Positions 44,585-56,764 are shown, numbered from the stretch's first letter. The stretch is DNA of 64,000 nucleotides from Nilaparvata lugens (GCF_014356525.2 NC_052518.1:97413932-97477931); one strand, 5' to 3'. Notes: a model not told the origin generated them from the letters alone. Translations and numbers: made by a program.

Positions 44585-45059
44585 TAAAATAACTAATCCA
44601 AAGTTCAGTGCTAATACAGTTTGTTTTTAATGATTTTATTTTAAATAGCAATATCTTGAAGACAAATATAACTGACCATTATTCAATTACGCTTCATATA
44701 GGCTATAAATGCAATGTTGTTAGGAGTGTCTTATTGCCTAAGAAAATTAAAAAGATAGATTACGCTAAATTGAAAGAAAGTTTGAGCACTGAAACCTGGT
44801 CCCAAATTGTTCATAATAGTTTAGACAGTACAGATGTTTTGGTAGAACATTTCCTAAATATTATTTCCAACCATATCCAACTGGCTACTTATGAAGTATC
44901 TATATCCCATAAGAGCAGACCATTGAATCCATGGATTGTTCCTGGACTCATAAAATCGATAAATAATAAAGATAAAATGTATAAACGGCTGAAAAAAGAA
45001 CCAATCAATTTAAAACTAAAGCATGACTTGAAGAATTATAAGAAAATACTAGATGAATC

Positions 45060-45611
45060 GTTCTATGCTCGTGTATCCTGGAACAAATATGCGATTTAAA
45101 TACTCAATTCAGCACATATATGCATTGATAAAGACACAATATTATGATAAGCTAATGAGACATTGATCTATTTCGAGCTCCCGAATATTACAGATTTTCT
45201 CAAATTCAAACATAATGTTCATACAAAATAGAGTATTCTGCAATGATTCGGCAACTTAACCTGTTACTGAAGTTGAATTCAGTAAACTTTTCTTCATAAT
45301 CATCTTCAATATTTCTCTATTTGAGATATCAAATCATCCTTCAAATAACATTTAACAGGGGAGTGATCCGTGGTCTAGTGGATAGAGTGCTTGCGTAGCA
45401 GCATAGAGATCCCGGGTTCGAACCCCTCTCATTACCAAAAGTTTTTTAACCAGATCACTCCCGTGTTATCGGATGGGCACGTTAACTGTCGGTCCCGGCT
45501 GAAGTATGACAGTCGTAAGGCCCATTGACGGCTTAAATTATATATTCAGGCGGTGGAACATTCCCGAAAGGGAACTCCCCACCAACAAAAGCCATACGAA
45601 TTTATTTTTTT
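45060..45611 (+). mobile_element. SINE-bearing insertion with 13-bp target duplication
   Basis: tactagatgaatc occurs at 45047-45059 and again at 45612-45624, exactly at the edges of DNA that splits the ORF2 reading frame. The insert ends in a T-rich stretch beside the right copy. Only its right part (from 45358) is SINE; the left 300 bp is AT-rich DNA with no match in the window. Confidence 0.8.
45358..45600 (+). mobile_element. tRNA-derived SINE
   Basis: A box tggtctagtgg at 45371-45381 and B box ggttcgaaccc at 45415-45425, a correct pol III promoter pair. The core tcggatgggcacgtta and gtcggtcccggctgaag follow, then a 3' region with ggtggaacattcccgaaag and a T-rich end. The best-preserved SINE in the window. 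Confidence 0.85.
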
Positions 45612-47796
45612 TACTAGATGAATCAATAAAAATGGCTAAGGAAATATATTACAAGAATCAAATAAACAATTGCAAAGGTAATCCTAAAAAGCTTTGGAAA
45701 AAAGTAAATGAAATCATAAACGAAAAGTCTGTAGAGAATGAAGAAATTAATATTGATCCAGAGACTTTAAACAACTATTTTGCTCATGTCGGGGAGATGC
45801 ATGCTCGGTCAATTTCAAAGACAAATAGTCATTCTGAACTAAAATATTCTAAACCCAGACATAACTTTGCTAATTCGTTGTTTTAATTCCAGTTTCTCCT
45901 CTTGAAGTGGAGGATACAATAAAAACTTTGAAGAATAATGCTAGTCCTGGAATTGATGAAATAAGCAGTGTTACTTTAAAACAGATAGCTGAGTTTATAT
46001 CCTTACCAATTGCTCATATTGTAAACACTATTTTCACTAAAGCTTCTTTCCCAAGCCATTTCAAAATTGCCAGAATTAAGCCAATTTTTAAAAAAGGTGA
46101 TAGGAATGATCCCTCCAATTATAGGCCTATAAGTCTACTTAGTAATTTAGCTAAAATAACTGAAAAATTATTTAAAAAACGCTTTTTTGATTATATAATT
46201 GAATATGATATTCTTGAAACAAATCAATTCGGTTTTCAGACAAACAAAGGTACAGAAGATGCACTAAGTCATTTTTTGAGGATAGTAATTGACAGTATGA
46301 ACAGAAATAAAAAGACAATAGCTGTTTCTTGATCTCTCGAAGGCTTTCGATACGGTTCCCCATGATAATTTATTTAAAAAACTAGAAAATCTAGGAATAA
46401 GAGGCATTGCTCTTGATTTGTTAAAAAGCTATTTGTGTGATAGGTCGCAAACTCTTTCATTAAACAATTTTAATTCATGTGAGAGTGCTGTGCGGTTACC
46501 CCCTTTTGGATTGCCTCAAGGAACAGTTTTATCCCCTCTTCTTTTTCTTTTATATGTAAATGATCTCCTTAAACTCAGTCTTGATAATGGTAAAATAGTT
46601 TCTTTTGCTGATGATACAGCCATAATTTTTCGCATGAGAGTTGGACCAATGTTTTTAAAGTTGCTGAGGATGACATGAATATAGTCAAAAAATGGTTGGA
46701 CTCAAATACTCTTAGTCTTAATATTTCAAAAACCAAATTCATAAATTTTGCTGCAAATGCAGGTGGTCAACCAAATGCAGAATTTAGAATGAAGCTGCAT
46801 TTGAACTGCACAGACACTCTCACCTGTGACTGCTCATCTATTGAAAAAGTTAATGAAATTAAATATCTGGGTGTAATAATAGACGAATATTTGAGGTGGA
46901 GTTCACACATAACTTTCCTTTGCAATAAACTAAAATATGCAAACTATAAATTCTACAAAATTAACAACATTTTCAACTTGGAAAGTCTTAGGATGATATA
47001 CTATGCTTTTGTACAGTCTTTAATTCAATATGGTTTAGTTGTATGGGGTGGAGCCTATGACACTCACCTTCTTAATTTATTTTTGATTCAAAAGTACATA
47101 ATTAAGACAATTTAAAAAAACCTAGGTTATATTCAAGTGAATCCCTCTTTGTTGAATTTAATGTAATGACAATAAGGCAACTTTATTTCAAAAGACTTCT
47201 TAAACATATTGTCAAAAACAAAGATACATTTATCAGAACTGATAAACTGTTTTATAACTTAAGACCTGACACATCTTTAAATATATTATCCACGATTCAA
47301 AGTTGAGCTTTCTAAGAAGACAGATCATGTATATGAGCACTAGATTTATAAATATTTTACCTTTTCATTTTGAATTAAAAGTCCAAGATAGAATGATTGA
47401 TACTTGGATTAAGGAGAGGTTCTTTTTTTCACTGGGAGCGGAATGGTGGTAGTGCCAATTTGATTTGTCTTTTTTTCTCATTTAATTTTGTTTTTCATTA
47501 GTTTTTAAGATATCTATGTATTTACTCGTTTATTCTTTTTAGTTGATCTACTTTTTCAAGTTTTTGATTTTCTTTTTATTTATTTATTTATTTAATACTC
47601 CCACCAGCGGGCAAGATGTTTTTTCTTTTGCTGGTGGCGCCTAAAAAATTCTACTTTTATCTTAGGTTTTCATGATTAGTCAAGTTCTATTCTATGTTAT
47701 TTCTTACTTTAAGATATTATGTTTTTGTTAGACTTGTCTATTTAAATTTTTGTAATGTATGAATTTTTTGGCAAATAAATTTCAAATTTCAAATTA

Positions 47797-49091
47797 GACG
47801 TTCCCTCATTAGCTTCAGCTCAGGTGTGAACCAATTTTTTTGACTAGATTTGGGCCTAAGTTTATAGTCAATTAGAGGACAATGAACATTCAGGTAAAAA
47901 GTCAAAACATTTATAAACGTAGATATCACAGACATTGAAAATATTCGACCAGTCGTAATTAGATAGACACCTATTATAATTATTTAGTCTAACAGCCGAG
48001 ATAAGTTGCTTTTTGCGGAATTCTATTTCCTTGTCATTCTTTGTACTATTGGTAACTTCTATTGAAAAACTAACAATGTTCATACAATTCATATTCAGTA
48101 AACTCAGGTTTAATACATGTAAACGTCTAGGCTTGCTCTTCCCCTTGTAGGAAAGGAGTGTACATTATATAAATTGAAGGATCTCATTACATCCATGAAT
48201 TGGAGGACCTCCGGTCTATGATCATCAAGTATGTTTATATTGAAATCTCCAGTGATTGCAATAGAAGAGTAGGGTTTTTCAGTGATAAAGTTTAAAACTT
48301 CTTCCAATCTAGTTAAGAAGTCCTGAAGATCAGAGTCAGGTGTCCTGTATAGACACATTATAATACAGTTGTTTTGGACAATTTTTATGGTTGTCATTTC
48401 AAATACCCTATCCTTACAAAATTTACTAACATTCAGTGTACTATACTTGATAGAAGGACTGACTAATATAGATGAGCCTCCGAGTATGAGTGGAGGTGTC
48501 CTGCAGTAAGAGGCTGCTAGGACGAAGCTACCTGGGACATATAGTGATATCTCATCATAATTTAACCAGTGTTCGTTAATACATAGAATATTGGTGCCCT
48601 TCTCCAACAAAATTTGTTCTATCTGGTTCAGCTTGTATTTTAGTGAGCAGATATTTATGAAAAAAAAATGTTTAATTCACTCCTGTTTATTGTTGAATCC
48701 GTATGTTGTACTTCTACACTGGTTAGGTATTGACTGCTGTCGACGCTGCTATGCAGTTTAAATTATTGGAAGAGTCCATTGCAGTTTGCGGTTCGAAGGT
48801 AAACTTAAAAGATATAGATTTGGAAACAATTTCATGATCACAAGCTATCTTATCGACTAAACCCATGATTTTATCACACACATATTTCTTTCCTAGCCTG
48901 TTTAGATGTAGTCCATTTGATGTGTGAAAACGTCTACCTATGTTACTAATATTTACAAAAGTTACATTACTAAAATGACAGACACGGATACAGAAAATAC
49001 AAAAAAACGGACAAATATTACATTTAATGGTAATAATTATCATAGACACAGAATACAAATTTGTATAATTGTATGTGAATGTAGCATACAA
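47797..49091 (-). pseudogene. Fragment of an SGNH-type non-LTR retroelement
   Basis: Read on the minus strand from 49091: the end of an SGNH-esterase ORF1 (NGLHLNRLGKKYVCDKI, 48723-48960), then an endonuclease domain (48110-48610) with INEHW, CLYRTP and ITGDFNINIL, then the DWSNIF linker (47868-48092) and a piece reading NWFTPELKLMRER that stops at 47797. There it abuts the tail of the plus-strand element. Several stops and frame changes. No reverse transcriptase remains. Confidence 0.75.
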
Positions 49092-49250
49092 TTAAGTCTA
49101 AATGTAAAAACAGGAAATGAATTTTAAGATATAACTAATCTCTTGCTATAAAGTACAATGTCACAAAATGAAGTTCAGTCACATTAGAATATAATATTTA
49201 ATAATATTGATAACTTTCAAACAGAAAAATTATTTTGTAAAAGCAGAGCC

Positions 49251-49346
49251 TCACGACTTGGGATCTTCGAAAGTCAAAATTTGGTCCCTATACTTGAAGT
49301 TTGTACACAGATCAATGTGAGGACTTGATCCTGCCAAGCATGTTAC
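49251..49346 (-). CDS. THOC6: THOC6-like gene, last coding exon
   Basis: The acceptor (aatatttttcag) leads into a phase-0 frame of 31 codons and a TGA at 49251-49253: CLAGSSPHIDLCTNFKYRDQ, then ILTFEDPKS. It aligns in order with the end of animal THOC6, where a strand ending in VFTNLGY is followed by a short hydrophobic tail. THOC6 is a WD40 propeller protein of the THO complex, part of TREX, which couples transcription and splicing to mRNA export in the nucleus. The previous exon ends in phase 0 (50101), so the join is exact. The 3' UTR runs left into the retroelement fragment; a polyadenylation signal is not obvious. Confidence 0.75.
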   Translation of the reverse strand, partial: VTCLAGSSPHIDLCTNFKYRDQILTFEDPKS

Positions 49347-50100
49347 CTGAAAAATATTGAAAAATGAGGAATCAGTTATTTAAATTCAGTTCTTGGATAT
49401 TAAGAATTAACTTGAATATAAGTATTTATGAGTCATAAGATTTGCATCTATTTGAACTTAACGCCAATTGTATCGGTCACAGAGGTGTATTCTAACAATA
49501 TCAACTAATATAATTAAATATGGTATTAGGTATTGATTCTGCAAAGATAATTTTTATTATCATAATCACACTTATCATTAATAAACAGCGAGTCATTTTT
49601 CCAAGAAGGAAGTCAGAATGCATTAATTAACATAAGCTTAAAAAGCTTACTCCACCATGTGCGGGACTGTCTATCCCTCTGTTGAGAGCCAAGCCATGTG
49701 GGAACCGTTTGACATTGTCGTGCGTCCCCGACTTGGCCACAAGTGCATGTCAACTGAACAGCCTAGTGTTTTCCAAGAGTACGTCTAGAAACGATGGACA
49801 GAACTTGTAAAAAGTGATTGACTTGAAAAACTTAAACGTGATTCGATTAAATATTCTGAATAAACATAAGCATTTTTCGTGCTTTCTCAGCAATAAACGA
49901 CTATTTAGATTAGTTTCTGCTTGTTACAGACAAGCGACCAGGGTGTATGTACCGTGTTAAACAGACAGTCATATAACAGCACATTAAAAACGAGTGGTTG
50001 AAAAAATTGTAACTTATGGTTAGTAGCAGAAAAAAAACGGGTTCTATCACTGGCGATCCTAAATAATTCCTGACATTGAACATTTAAAACCAATACTCAC
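49347..50100. other. THOC6 intron (753 bp)
   Basis: Donor GTGAGT beside 50101 and acceptor beside 49346. The interior is AT-rich with a GC-richer patch at about 49650-49800 of unknown nature. Confidence 0.65.
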
Positions 50101-50174
50101 ATGGAATGGTTTTTCCTCAAAGATAGCAGAGTAGACTATAAGTGAGGACGTCTCCAATTGAGTGAAAATTTCAC
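50101..50174 (-). CDS. THOC6: THOC6-like gene, penultimate coding exon
   Basis: 74 bases between acceptor (gaattttcag) and donor (catGTGAGT). It needs one base from the exon before, then reads 24 codons: EIFTQLETSSLIVYSAIFEE and KPFH. In animal THOC6 the matching place, right after the QLSGE phrase of the sixth blade, is a strand-loop-strand of similar length. Both splice sites are canonical. Confidence 0.75.
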
Positions 50175-50504
50175 CTGAAAATTCAGAATGTATAAAAATT
50201 CACAATGCACTAAATCAAATTTAACCACACAAGAGCAACTTTTCACAGTTATTTCTAGTATTTAGTTTAGAATTGAATCACAATAATACCACACAAAACA
50301 GTATTTTATTATTCATAAATAGAATATTTTCATCATTAACAATTACATGTATAGACAATGTCAACATGCTCTCACACCAAGAGGTAATTTATTGAAAACT
50401 TATCCAAGTCACTGGGGAACTTGTTTTGGATTTTTCCAGCCACACCTTTGGGACAAGAAAGTTGTGGTTTTGTTTAGTTACATAGCTGAATGTTGTTGGC
50501 CACT
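50175..50504. other. Intron sequence
   Basis: AT-rich, between the exon and the 3' tail of the retroelement. No feature. Confidence 0.4.
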
Positions 50505-50707
50505 GTATTTATTTATTTATTTATTACTCATCATTACATAACATCATGTCCGGGAATATTCCCGTTTGATACGTAAATTGTCAGATATAATAATATATAG
50601 GTACATAAGAATATACAATAACATATATGATAGAATCATAAAATAAAATCAATAACATTTCAAGTCACAGTTATAAAACTATTCATAATAATAGAATAAG
50701 TTTCACC

Positions 50708-51235
50708 TCAAAATCTATCAACAATAAACTCTGCCACTGAGTAGTAGACTCTCTCAGTTAACATTGACTTGATAGTTTTTTTGAACAGCGGCAATGAATC
50801 AATTTTACGGATGGCCTCGGGTAACTTATTATACAATTTTATTCCTGAATAAGAAGGGTTTCTTTCGTAAGAGGCATGTCTGTGAATAGGGTATAATATC
50901 AAGCTCTGATTACGCGTAGAATAGTTATGTCTGTCTGTGCAAAAATTAAATTTATGGATATTACTCTTTATGAATATTAACAAATGAAATATGTAGATGG
51001 AAGGCAGAGTGAGGATCTTCGATTCCCGAAAAATAGATTTGCATGTATCTCTAGCTCTTAAACCAAAAACCACCCTAATGATCTTTTTTTGAATTAAAAA
51101 TATTTTATAGCTGTCAGTCGAGTTTCCCCAGAAAATATTTCCATAGCATAGGTGGGAATAGACATAGGCATAGTATATGGTGATGAGTGTATTTCTATCA
51201 ACTGAATAAGATAGCTTGAGAATAACAATATGCAC
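50708..51235 (-). pseudogene. Reverse transcriptase C-terminal part
   Basis: 175 codons including ITIYYAYVYSHLCYGNIFWG and the YSTRNQ and PSYSGIKLYNKLP phrases usual at the end of CR1/Jockey ORF2 proteins. It ends in a TGA. Out of frame with the RT palm upstream. Confidence 0.8.
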
Positions 51236-51347
51236 GGTTCAACTTCGTCGAGAGATTTTTTATATGTTCTTTCCAATTTAGTCCCTCATCTATTGTAACT
51301 CCTAGGAATTTTAAAGATTTAGCTGTTTTTAGTCCATTATCATAAAG

Positions 51348-51567
51348 AGGGAGAAAACTTCTCAAGTTGGTTCTTCTGTAACTAAATTCAATCTGATAAG
51401 TTTTACTGTTTTACTGTAGTTGAGAGAGAGGCCATTTGCTTTGAGCCAATCAGTTTGAGGGAGAGAACTTCTCAAGTTGGTTCTTCTGTAACTAAATTCA
51501 ATCTGATAAGTTTTACTGTTTTACTGTAGTTGAGAGAGAGGCCATTTGCTTTGAGCCAATCAGTTAT
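51348..51567. repeat. 110-bp tandem duplication inside the RT region
   Basis: cttctcaagttggttcttct recurs exactly 110 bp later, both copies followed by identical sequence to ttgagccaatcagtt. Because 110 is not a multiple of three it shifts the frame just after the FADD motif. Confidence 0.9.
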
Positions 51568-51675
51568 GTTTTCCAGGTCTTTTTTTATGTTACCAGCTAG
51601 AGTTTTGTGATTTTTGTCTGATATTAATGCGGTCGTGTCATCAGCAAACATTATAAGTCTTGATTGGGAAACTGA

Positions 51676-52485
51676 CTAAGGGAAATCGTTTACATAGATG
51701 ATGAATAATAGAGGCCCAAGTATTGATCTTTGAGGCACTCCATTCATTATTTTTGAAAAGGAAGAAGACCTAAGTGATTCTTTATCTTTCACACATTGTT
51801 GTCTATTATTCAAGTAAGAGCTGAACCAATTGAAGGCTGTCCCAACTACACCATAACAGCGAAGCTTTTCCAACAAAATAGTATGATTCACACATTCGAA
51901 TGCCTTTGATAAATCGCAGAAGATGCCGGCAACAAACTGCGATCCATCAACAGCCAATGAGAGACTTGATATGAATTCATAAATGGCCCCAGTTGTAATC
52001 CTGCCCTTACGAAAACCGTACTGATCCGTATGAAGTAAGTTGTTCATGTCACAAAATTTTATTAATCTGGGAGCAGCTGCCATTTCATAAATTTTAGAAA
52101 ATGCTGATAAAATAGCAATTGGTCTGTAATTACTGAATTCGCTTTCATCGCCCGTTTTAAATATTGGTATCACGGTTGAATATTTTAGAAAGTCCGGAAA
52201 CACTCCACTTCTAGATGAAGAATTAATCAGAGACACCATTGGCTTTGCTAATGATAACACACAAATTCTGAGCAGGAATGGAGGAAATTCATCCCAGCCA
52301 GGTGTTTTAGATAAATTTATTTTTTTAACTAATTCAATTATCTCTTTTTTTGTAACTGGTTCTAAAGATATGAGCAAATTATTTGATTTTGGATATTTTC
52401 TACAGTAGTTTAGAGCTTTGTGTATGTCCGGAATAAGATTTAGTGTGCTACAAACGTTGATAAAATGTTCATTGAAAGAATTCAA
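51676..52485 (-). pseudogene. Reverse transcriptase palm/fingers of the SGNH-type element
   Basis: 269 codons: KTPGWDEFPP, SNYRPIAILSAFSK, YGFRKGR, FCDLSKAFECVNH (first catalytic Asp) and GVPQRSILGPLLF. A TAG at 51673-51675 ends the frame directly before SVSQSRLIMFADDT, which is otherwise in the same phase. So one nonsense change separates the two halves of the active site. Confidence 0.85.
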
Positions 52486-52874
52486 AATATCATCTAGGCT
52501 ATATTTTTATTGGGAAATACCTTTGTTAGCTCTCTATCATCTTGTTTGATATTTGTTTCCTCCCGAACAATCTTCCAGGCCATTTTAGTTTTGTTAGATG
52601 CATTCTTTATTCTGTTGCTATTATATTTTATTTTTGCAGCTCTGATACAGGGACTCTCTTATAATTTTTGAAGTATTGCAAAAATTCAAAATTGTTATTA
52701 TTTTTAGTCTGGTTGTGCAATTCTCTGGCCCTCGCACGTGATATACGAATCCCTGGTGTGACCCATCCTTTAATTTCTTGTGCGCTACTTTTTTCTGTTG
52801 TACATCTTTTAGGAAAAGATTCCTCAAAGTGTGATAGTACTATTCGAATGAACACCTTGTATAGAGTATTAGAA

Positions 52875-53735
52875 TTAGACGGACGTTAAATTGAGCATAT
52901 TATATAGGTCTGTCCAGTTTTCTTGGTCCAAGAAAAGCTTGAATTTGGAGATGTTCTGTTTAGAAAATATTCTTATAAGTTTTGTAATTTTTTTTGAATT
53001 TTTGGAGTTTAATTGAAATGATTTAAAAGACGTCAATGTATTATAAGGAAACTGAACTAACTGTGCTGTGTGATCGGACAAACAAGTTTCAATTATTGAA
53101 TTTTTACACATTAGTTTGTTTATTGCTGAGTCTGATGCTATATTATCTATGCATGTCAGAGAGTCCTTTGCAATCCTAGTTGCCTGTGTAAAATGTAGGG
53201 TTAAATTATAAGAGCTTAGCACTTCACTTAGACTTGAACAGGGAAGTGAGTTTTTCAGTGTATCTATATTAAAATCTCCACTTATTATTAGTTTGTGTCT
53301 TGAAAATTTTCTGGAGCATAACTCTAACAGCCCACTAAGACGATCAAAAAATTTATTTAATGAGAGTTTGGAATTTATGGGTGGTCTATAAATATTTATG
53401 ACAACAATGTTCAAAATCCCTGTTATTCTAATACCGCAGCATTCAAAATATTGCTCTAGATTGAACTTTGTACAATCTTTGATTGGTTCACAATCTATAT
53501 CCTGCCTAACTAGTATACAAGAGCCTCCTCTAATTTTCTCAGATCTACAGAAATTTGAAATAAGTTAAAAGTTGTGGAATTTATTTAATAGAAATAAGTC
53601 ACCATCTCTCACCCAGTGCTCAGACAGACAGATAATATGAGGCCTAACATTTAAATTTTCAAAGAATAAATTAATTTCATCTAGTTTGTTAATTTTTGTT
53701 ATTCCCTGTACATTCCAGTGTAATATATTCAGTTG
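52875..53735 (-). pseudogene. Endonuclease domain of the SGNH-type element
   Basis: The open frame 52875-53414 holds INIYRPP, IISGDFNIDTL, CIDNI and LSDHTAQ, the catalytic core of the EEP endonuclease. The upstream part, with WNVQGITK and CLSEHW (the first catalytic residues), is at 53735-53415 but interrupted by stops. Spacer sequence at 52486-52874 carries further remnants of the linker. Confidence 0.75.
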
Positions 53736-53736
53736 A

Positions 53737-54246
53737 TTATTTTGTATATTTTTCGTCCATTCCTAAAAAATTTACATCAACATAATCAGATGATATACTT
53801 TCAATGTCACTATCATTGACTCCTACAACATTAAAGTTCACAGGGCTAGTTTCAGGTGAGTGCACTTCTGGGATTGTTTTTCGTGTTGGATGACTGTTCA
53901 CTATCATAGAGTTGTGGACCGAATCCGGAGTCTGGGCTGGGACTGCATCTAGGCCTACTCGTAGTCTCTCACCAGTCATCTTAGAGTTGATCCTGTCGCC
54001 ATCAATTTTAGTCCGCTTTGTGACCTGCGTCAGTAGATGATTTGCCAACACCGCCTTTCCTCGTCTGTTTAGATGAAGACCATGTTTGGCGAAATGCCAT
54101 CTCTTGAGAAAGCAGTTTATATCTTTGAAGCTAAGACCGAGTTCACCTTTGTAATCATTCGAAAGTCTTTGATAAGATGGAGTTAGCATGAAAGATACTT
54201 TTGTTGAGTTCAGGTTCATCGTATCTGTGAGGAATACTGCAAACAT
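53737..54246 (-). pseudogene. ORF1 end: second half of the SGNH esterase domain
   Basis: Contains KHGLHLNRRGK, where the histidine is the catalytic His of SGNH hydrolases, then a linker with an acidic end. It is out of frame with 54155-54652; the ancestral frame changed near 54170. Confidence 0.75.
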
Positions 54247-54652
54247 GAATGTTAGTTTTTAGCTTGAATCTCAAAAGTGTTTCTAATCCCTGAAGTACTG
54301 TCAATTGATAAGGTTCATTACGATGACAATCATTGGTTCCCCCCATCAGTATAACAGTGTCCTTCTCTGTGAAATCACTAATAAAATTAAAACCGTCTTG
54401 AACTATGTGTTTGAGTTTTGCTCCTGGTTTCGAATATACAAAAATGTCAAATTCATCTCCTAGATTTGTCAGGTATCTACTTAGCTCTTTCCCTTGACTA
54501 TCAGATAAAACTGTCAATCTTTTCTTCTTCCTTTCTGTAAATAGTTTTTTAGCCTCATTTTTGCTTTCCTTGATATCTAATTGTTTTCTTTTTTGTTTCG
54601 GTTCACTGGCGTTGTGTCTGCACACAGGTGGCCCTCCGTTCCCATCATGCAT
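54155..54652 (-). pseudogene. ORF1 middle: first half of the SGNH esterase domain
   Basis: A basic stretch (KKRLTVLSDSQG) gives the catalytic-serine block, and VILMGGTNDC gives the glycine/asparagine block. SGNH esterases in LINE ORF1 proteins are thought to aid membrane or particle association. A frameshift near 54600 separates it from the coiled-coil part. Confidence 0.8.
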
Positions 54653-55338
54653 TCATTTACATACGACCCACATGCAGAAACTGACGAATCCTCCGTAGAA
54701 AGCAGGGCAAATCTATTTTTCACTGGAATAGCATTCGACTCTCTATGAAGGGTTTTAGATTTGTTCGTAATTCTAGGCCTAATAAAATCGTTTTGAGGAT
54801 GGTTTATACTAAGATTATTGAAATCATTTCGTCGTCCCATTAAATTATTTTGATTATTCATTTCGTCAATTATCGCAGTTTTGTTTAATAGATCCTCTTT
54901 CAAAATTTTTATTTCCGTCTCAAGAACCTCAATACTAATTTTCAACATTTTATTCTCTTTCTCAGCCCACTCCTCATACACTAAAGAGTCCTCAAAATTT
55001 TCCTTTCTTTTATTCTTCTCTTCTTTCAGAAGCCTACCCATCGATTCATTTTCATCTGATATATCTGTGAGCGTTTTTCTTAGGTCACTATTGTCTGAAA
55101 TTACATTGTCCAACTTATTTAGCACTTCAATAATATGCGGTATTACGTCAGCGACAACATTTTCCGTTGATATATCTGCAATACTCGCAAGTGAACTTCT
55201 GATATTTATAGCGAAATCAATCACCAAGTCGTTGCACAGTTCGTTTTTTAAATCACTGAGTTCCAACCTCTGTTCGTCACTATTTACTTTTTCGCGTCTA
55301 ATTTGGGTCACTAAGCGTTCATTCATTTTGAAATTCAA
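54577..55338 (-). pseudogene. ORF1 start: coiled-coil region
   Basis: 253 codons from an ATG at 55338 (MNFKMNERLVTQ), rich in leucine, glutamate and lysine with long heptad-like stretches to about residue 165, then a linker. This is the RNA-binding/oligomerising half of ORF1. It ends out of frame near 54577. A complementary plus-strand frame at 54881-55351 is a shadow. Confidence 0.75.
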
Positions 55339-55380
55339 AAATTGCGCTTAGATCGTTGCTAGGATACCGGTGTAAACAAA

Positions 55381-56762
55381 CGATAATGTCAACAGGTGAT
55401 AGTCAAACGCTCTAGCGCCGGTAGGAGGCTAAACTTTAATTTTTATCTTATCGCACCAAGTTTATTGTTAAATCTTCGTTGACTGCTTGCCGGCAATATG
55501 ATCACAACACGCTCAGAGGTAGACGTTGTTCATCAAACATGCACAAGATTGTAACAAAATTCACGTCACTTTACCGTTAATGCAATGTTCATCTGGCACA
55601 AAGAGTGAGGTTAAAATCTAGACAAGTTAACAAATCGTTCACGAAAAGAAAATCATACGGCCAGCGAAACTGTTTCAGTTTTCCCTGGGAAAACCCTATT
55701 TCATATTTTTCGTAAAACAGCACTTAATAACTTCGAACGTAAGTAAAATTAGTTTAATTGAAAATATTAGAGAACAGATCAAACTACGTATTATTACAGG
55801 CAGATCAGGCCTGCCAATCCCATATATATGAAAGGAAGTTCTCCCTCCCGCACAACATACATTGATGTATGAAGTTATAGCTTTCTAATTTAAGACAATA
55901 AGTTATCCGCCTTTAAACAAAAAGCAGCATGCCGTGAGATCTAGCCAGCACGTGCCACAATCCTCAAATATTTTTTTTCTAAATTCCATCTATGTACAAG
56001 ACTCTCTCTATATTTTCACATGTCATGCACAGAAATCAGTAATAATTAAGGCGGATCAAGTCACTCTGCTTGCCTCCATTTTCAATATTGGATCTTTATT
56101 TTTCCTCCTCCTTCACACCACACTGGACAGTTTGTTTAGTGGAAGAGGCTCTTTATCATCTGTATTCATTTATTCGATAGTAACATTATTCACTTTGTGA
56201 AAAAAAGCTTAACTCTATCAAACGCAGCTTTTGAATCAATTAAGAATCATGTTTTTTTACTATTGCTATCTATTCATGAGACTAATGAGCAAATTTTATC
56301 GAACCTAACCTACTAAATAAAAATATTATACAGTGAAACTCTCACTAGAATCTCTTACTGCTAATGATAATATTATGTACTTAAATTATATAATAGTGAT
56401 ATAAAGCATGATTTTATTGTTTCACTCAATCACTGCTCTGCTTTTTCACTTGAAACCACTTGCACTACACTAATTCAAATGGGAGAAGCAATAAGATGAA
56501 TTTTTCTCCACACTCAACTAGTAATATATTATACTGTGAAGTGTTATCGACTGTTTCAAACCCTTTTTTAAGCTCTGCCAAACTCTCATCCATTTCTCCT
56601 TTCTATACATTTTTTTATTCTTTTATACAACCACTTTAACAGAAGAATTAACAAAACTTATAGCTTTCTAATTAAAGACAATAATTACGTTATCCCCTTT
56701 CTTATGAAGCAGGAAATTAATCGATCTGGTGAAGACTACGGGAGTGGTTTCACTATTCAAAA
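55381..56762. other. No gene recognised
   Basis: The first 60-70 bp may be the 5' UTR of the retroelement. The rest is AT-rich intron with cagacaataa/ctttctaatt phrases that occur twice (55870-55905 and 56660-56690). An 88-codon plus-strand frame at 55934-56200 has no recognisable domain. Confidence 0.4.
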
Positions 56763-56764
56763 TA

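Larger units (their letters stand above)
44608..47306 (+). pseudogene. Broken ORF2 (endonuclease end, reverse transcriptase)
   Basis: Fragments in order: 44608-45059 endonuclease end and linker; 45625-45886 linker; 45907-46332 RT fingers with YRPISLLSNLAK; then a one-base frameshift near 46328 just before LDLSKAFDTV; 46418-46678 with GLPQGTVLSPLLF and SFADDT; another frame change near 46670; 46675-47115 with KYLGVIID and the VWGG motif; a stop at 47113-47115; and a further open stretch to about 47306. The catalytic aspartates are present but not in one frame. Dead. Confidence 0.85.
44590..47795 (+). mobile_element. 5'-truncated non-LTR retrotransposon with an insertion
   Basis: It begins inside the endonuclease domain (TDHYSITLHI), continues through reverse transcriptase, and ends with an AATTTC-repeat tail (about 47770-47795), a common LINE 3' end. 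The order of domains is that of the element at 17762, but it is broken in several places and carries a 552-bp insertion (45060-45611). Confidence 0.85.
50505..55380 (-). mobile_element. Nearly full-length SGNH-type non-LTR retrotransposon in the THOC6 intron
   Basis: On the minus strand: coiled coil and SGNH-esterase ORF1 (55338-53737), endonuclease (about 53735-52875), reverse transcriptase (52485-50708), and a 3' tail of AAAT repeats at about 50506-50527. Same orientation as the host gene. Frameshifts and stops in each part make it inactive. ORF1 with an SGNH hydrolase is typical of CR1-like arthropod LINEs. Confidence 0.85.

Noticed and set aside
45358..45430. Possible tRNA gene
   Set aside because: A and B boxes are present, but the sequence does not close into a full cloverleaf and continues into the SINE core; it is a SINE head.
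49650..49800. GC-richer patch in the THOC6 intron as a small RNA gene
   Set aside because: No internal promoter boxes, hairpin or family motif that I can defend.
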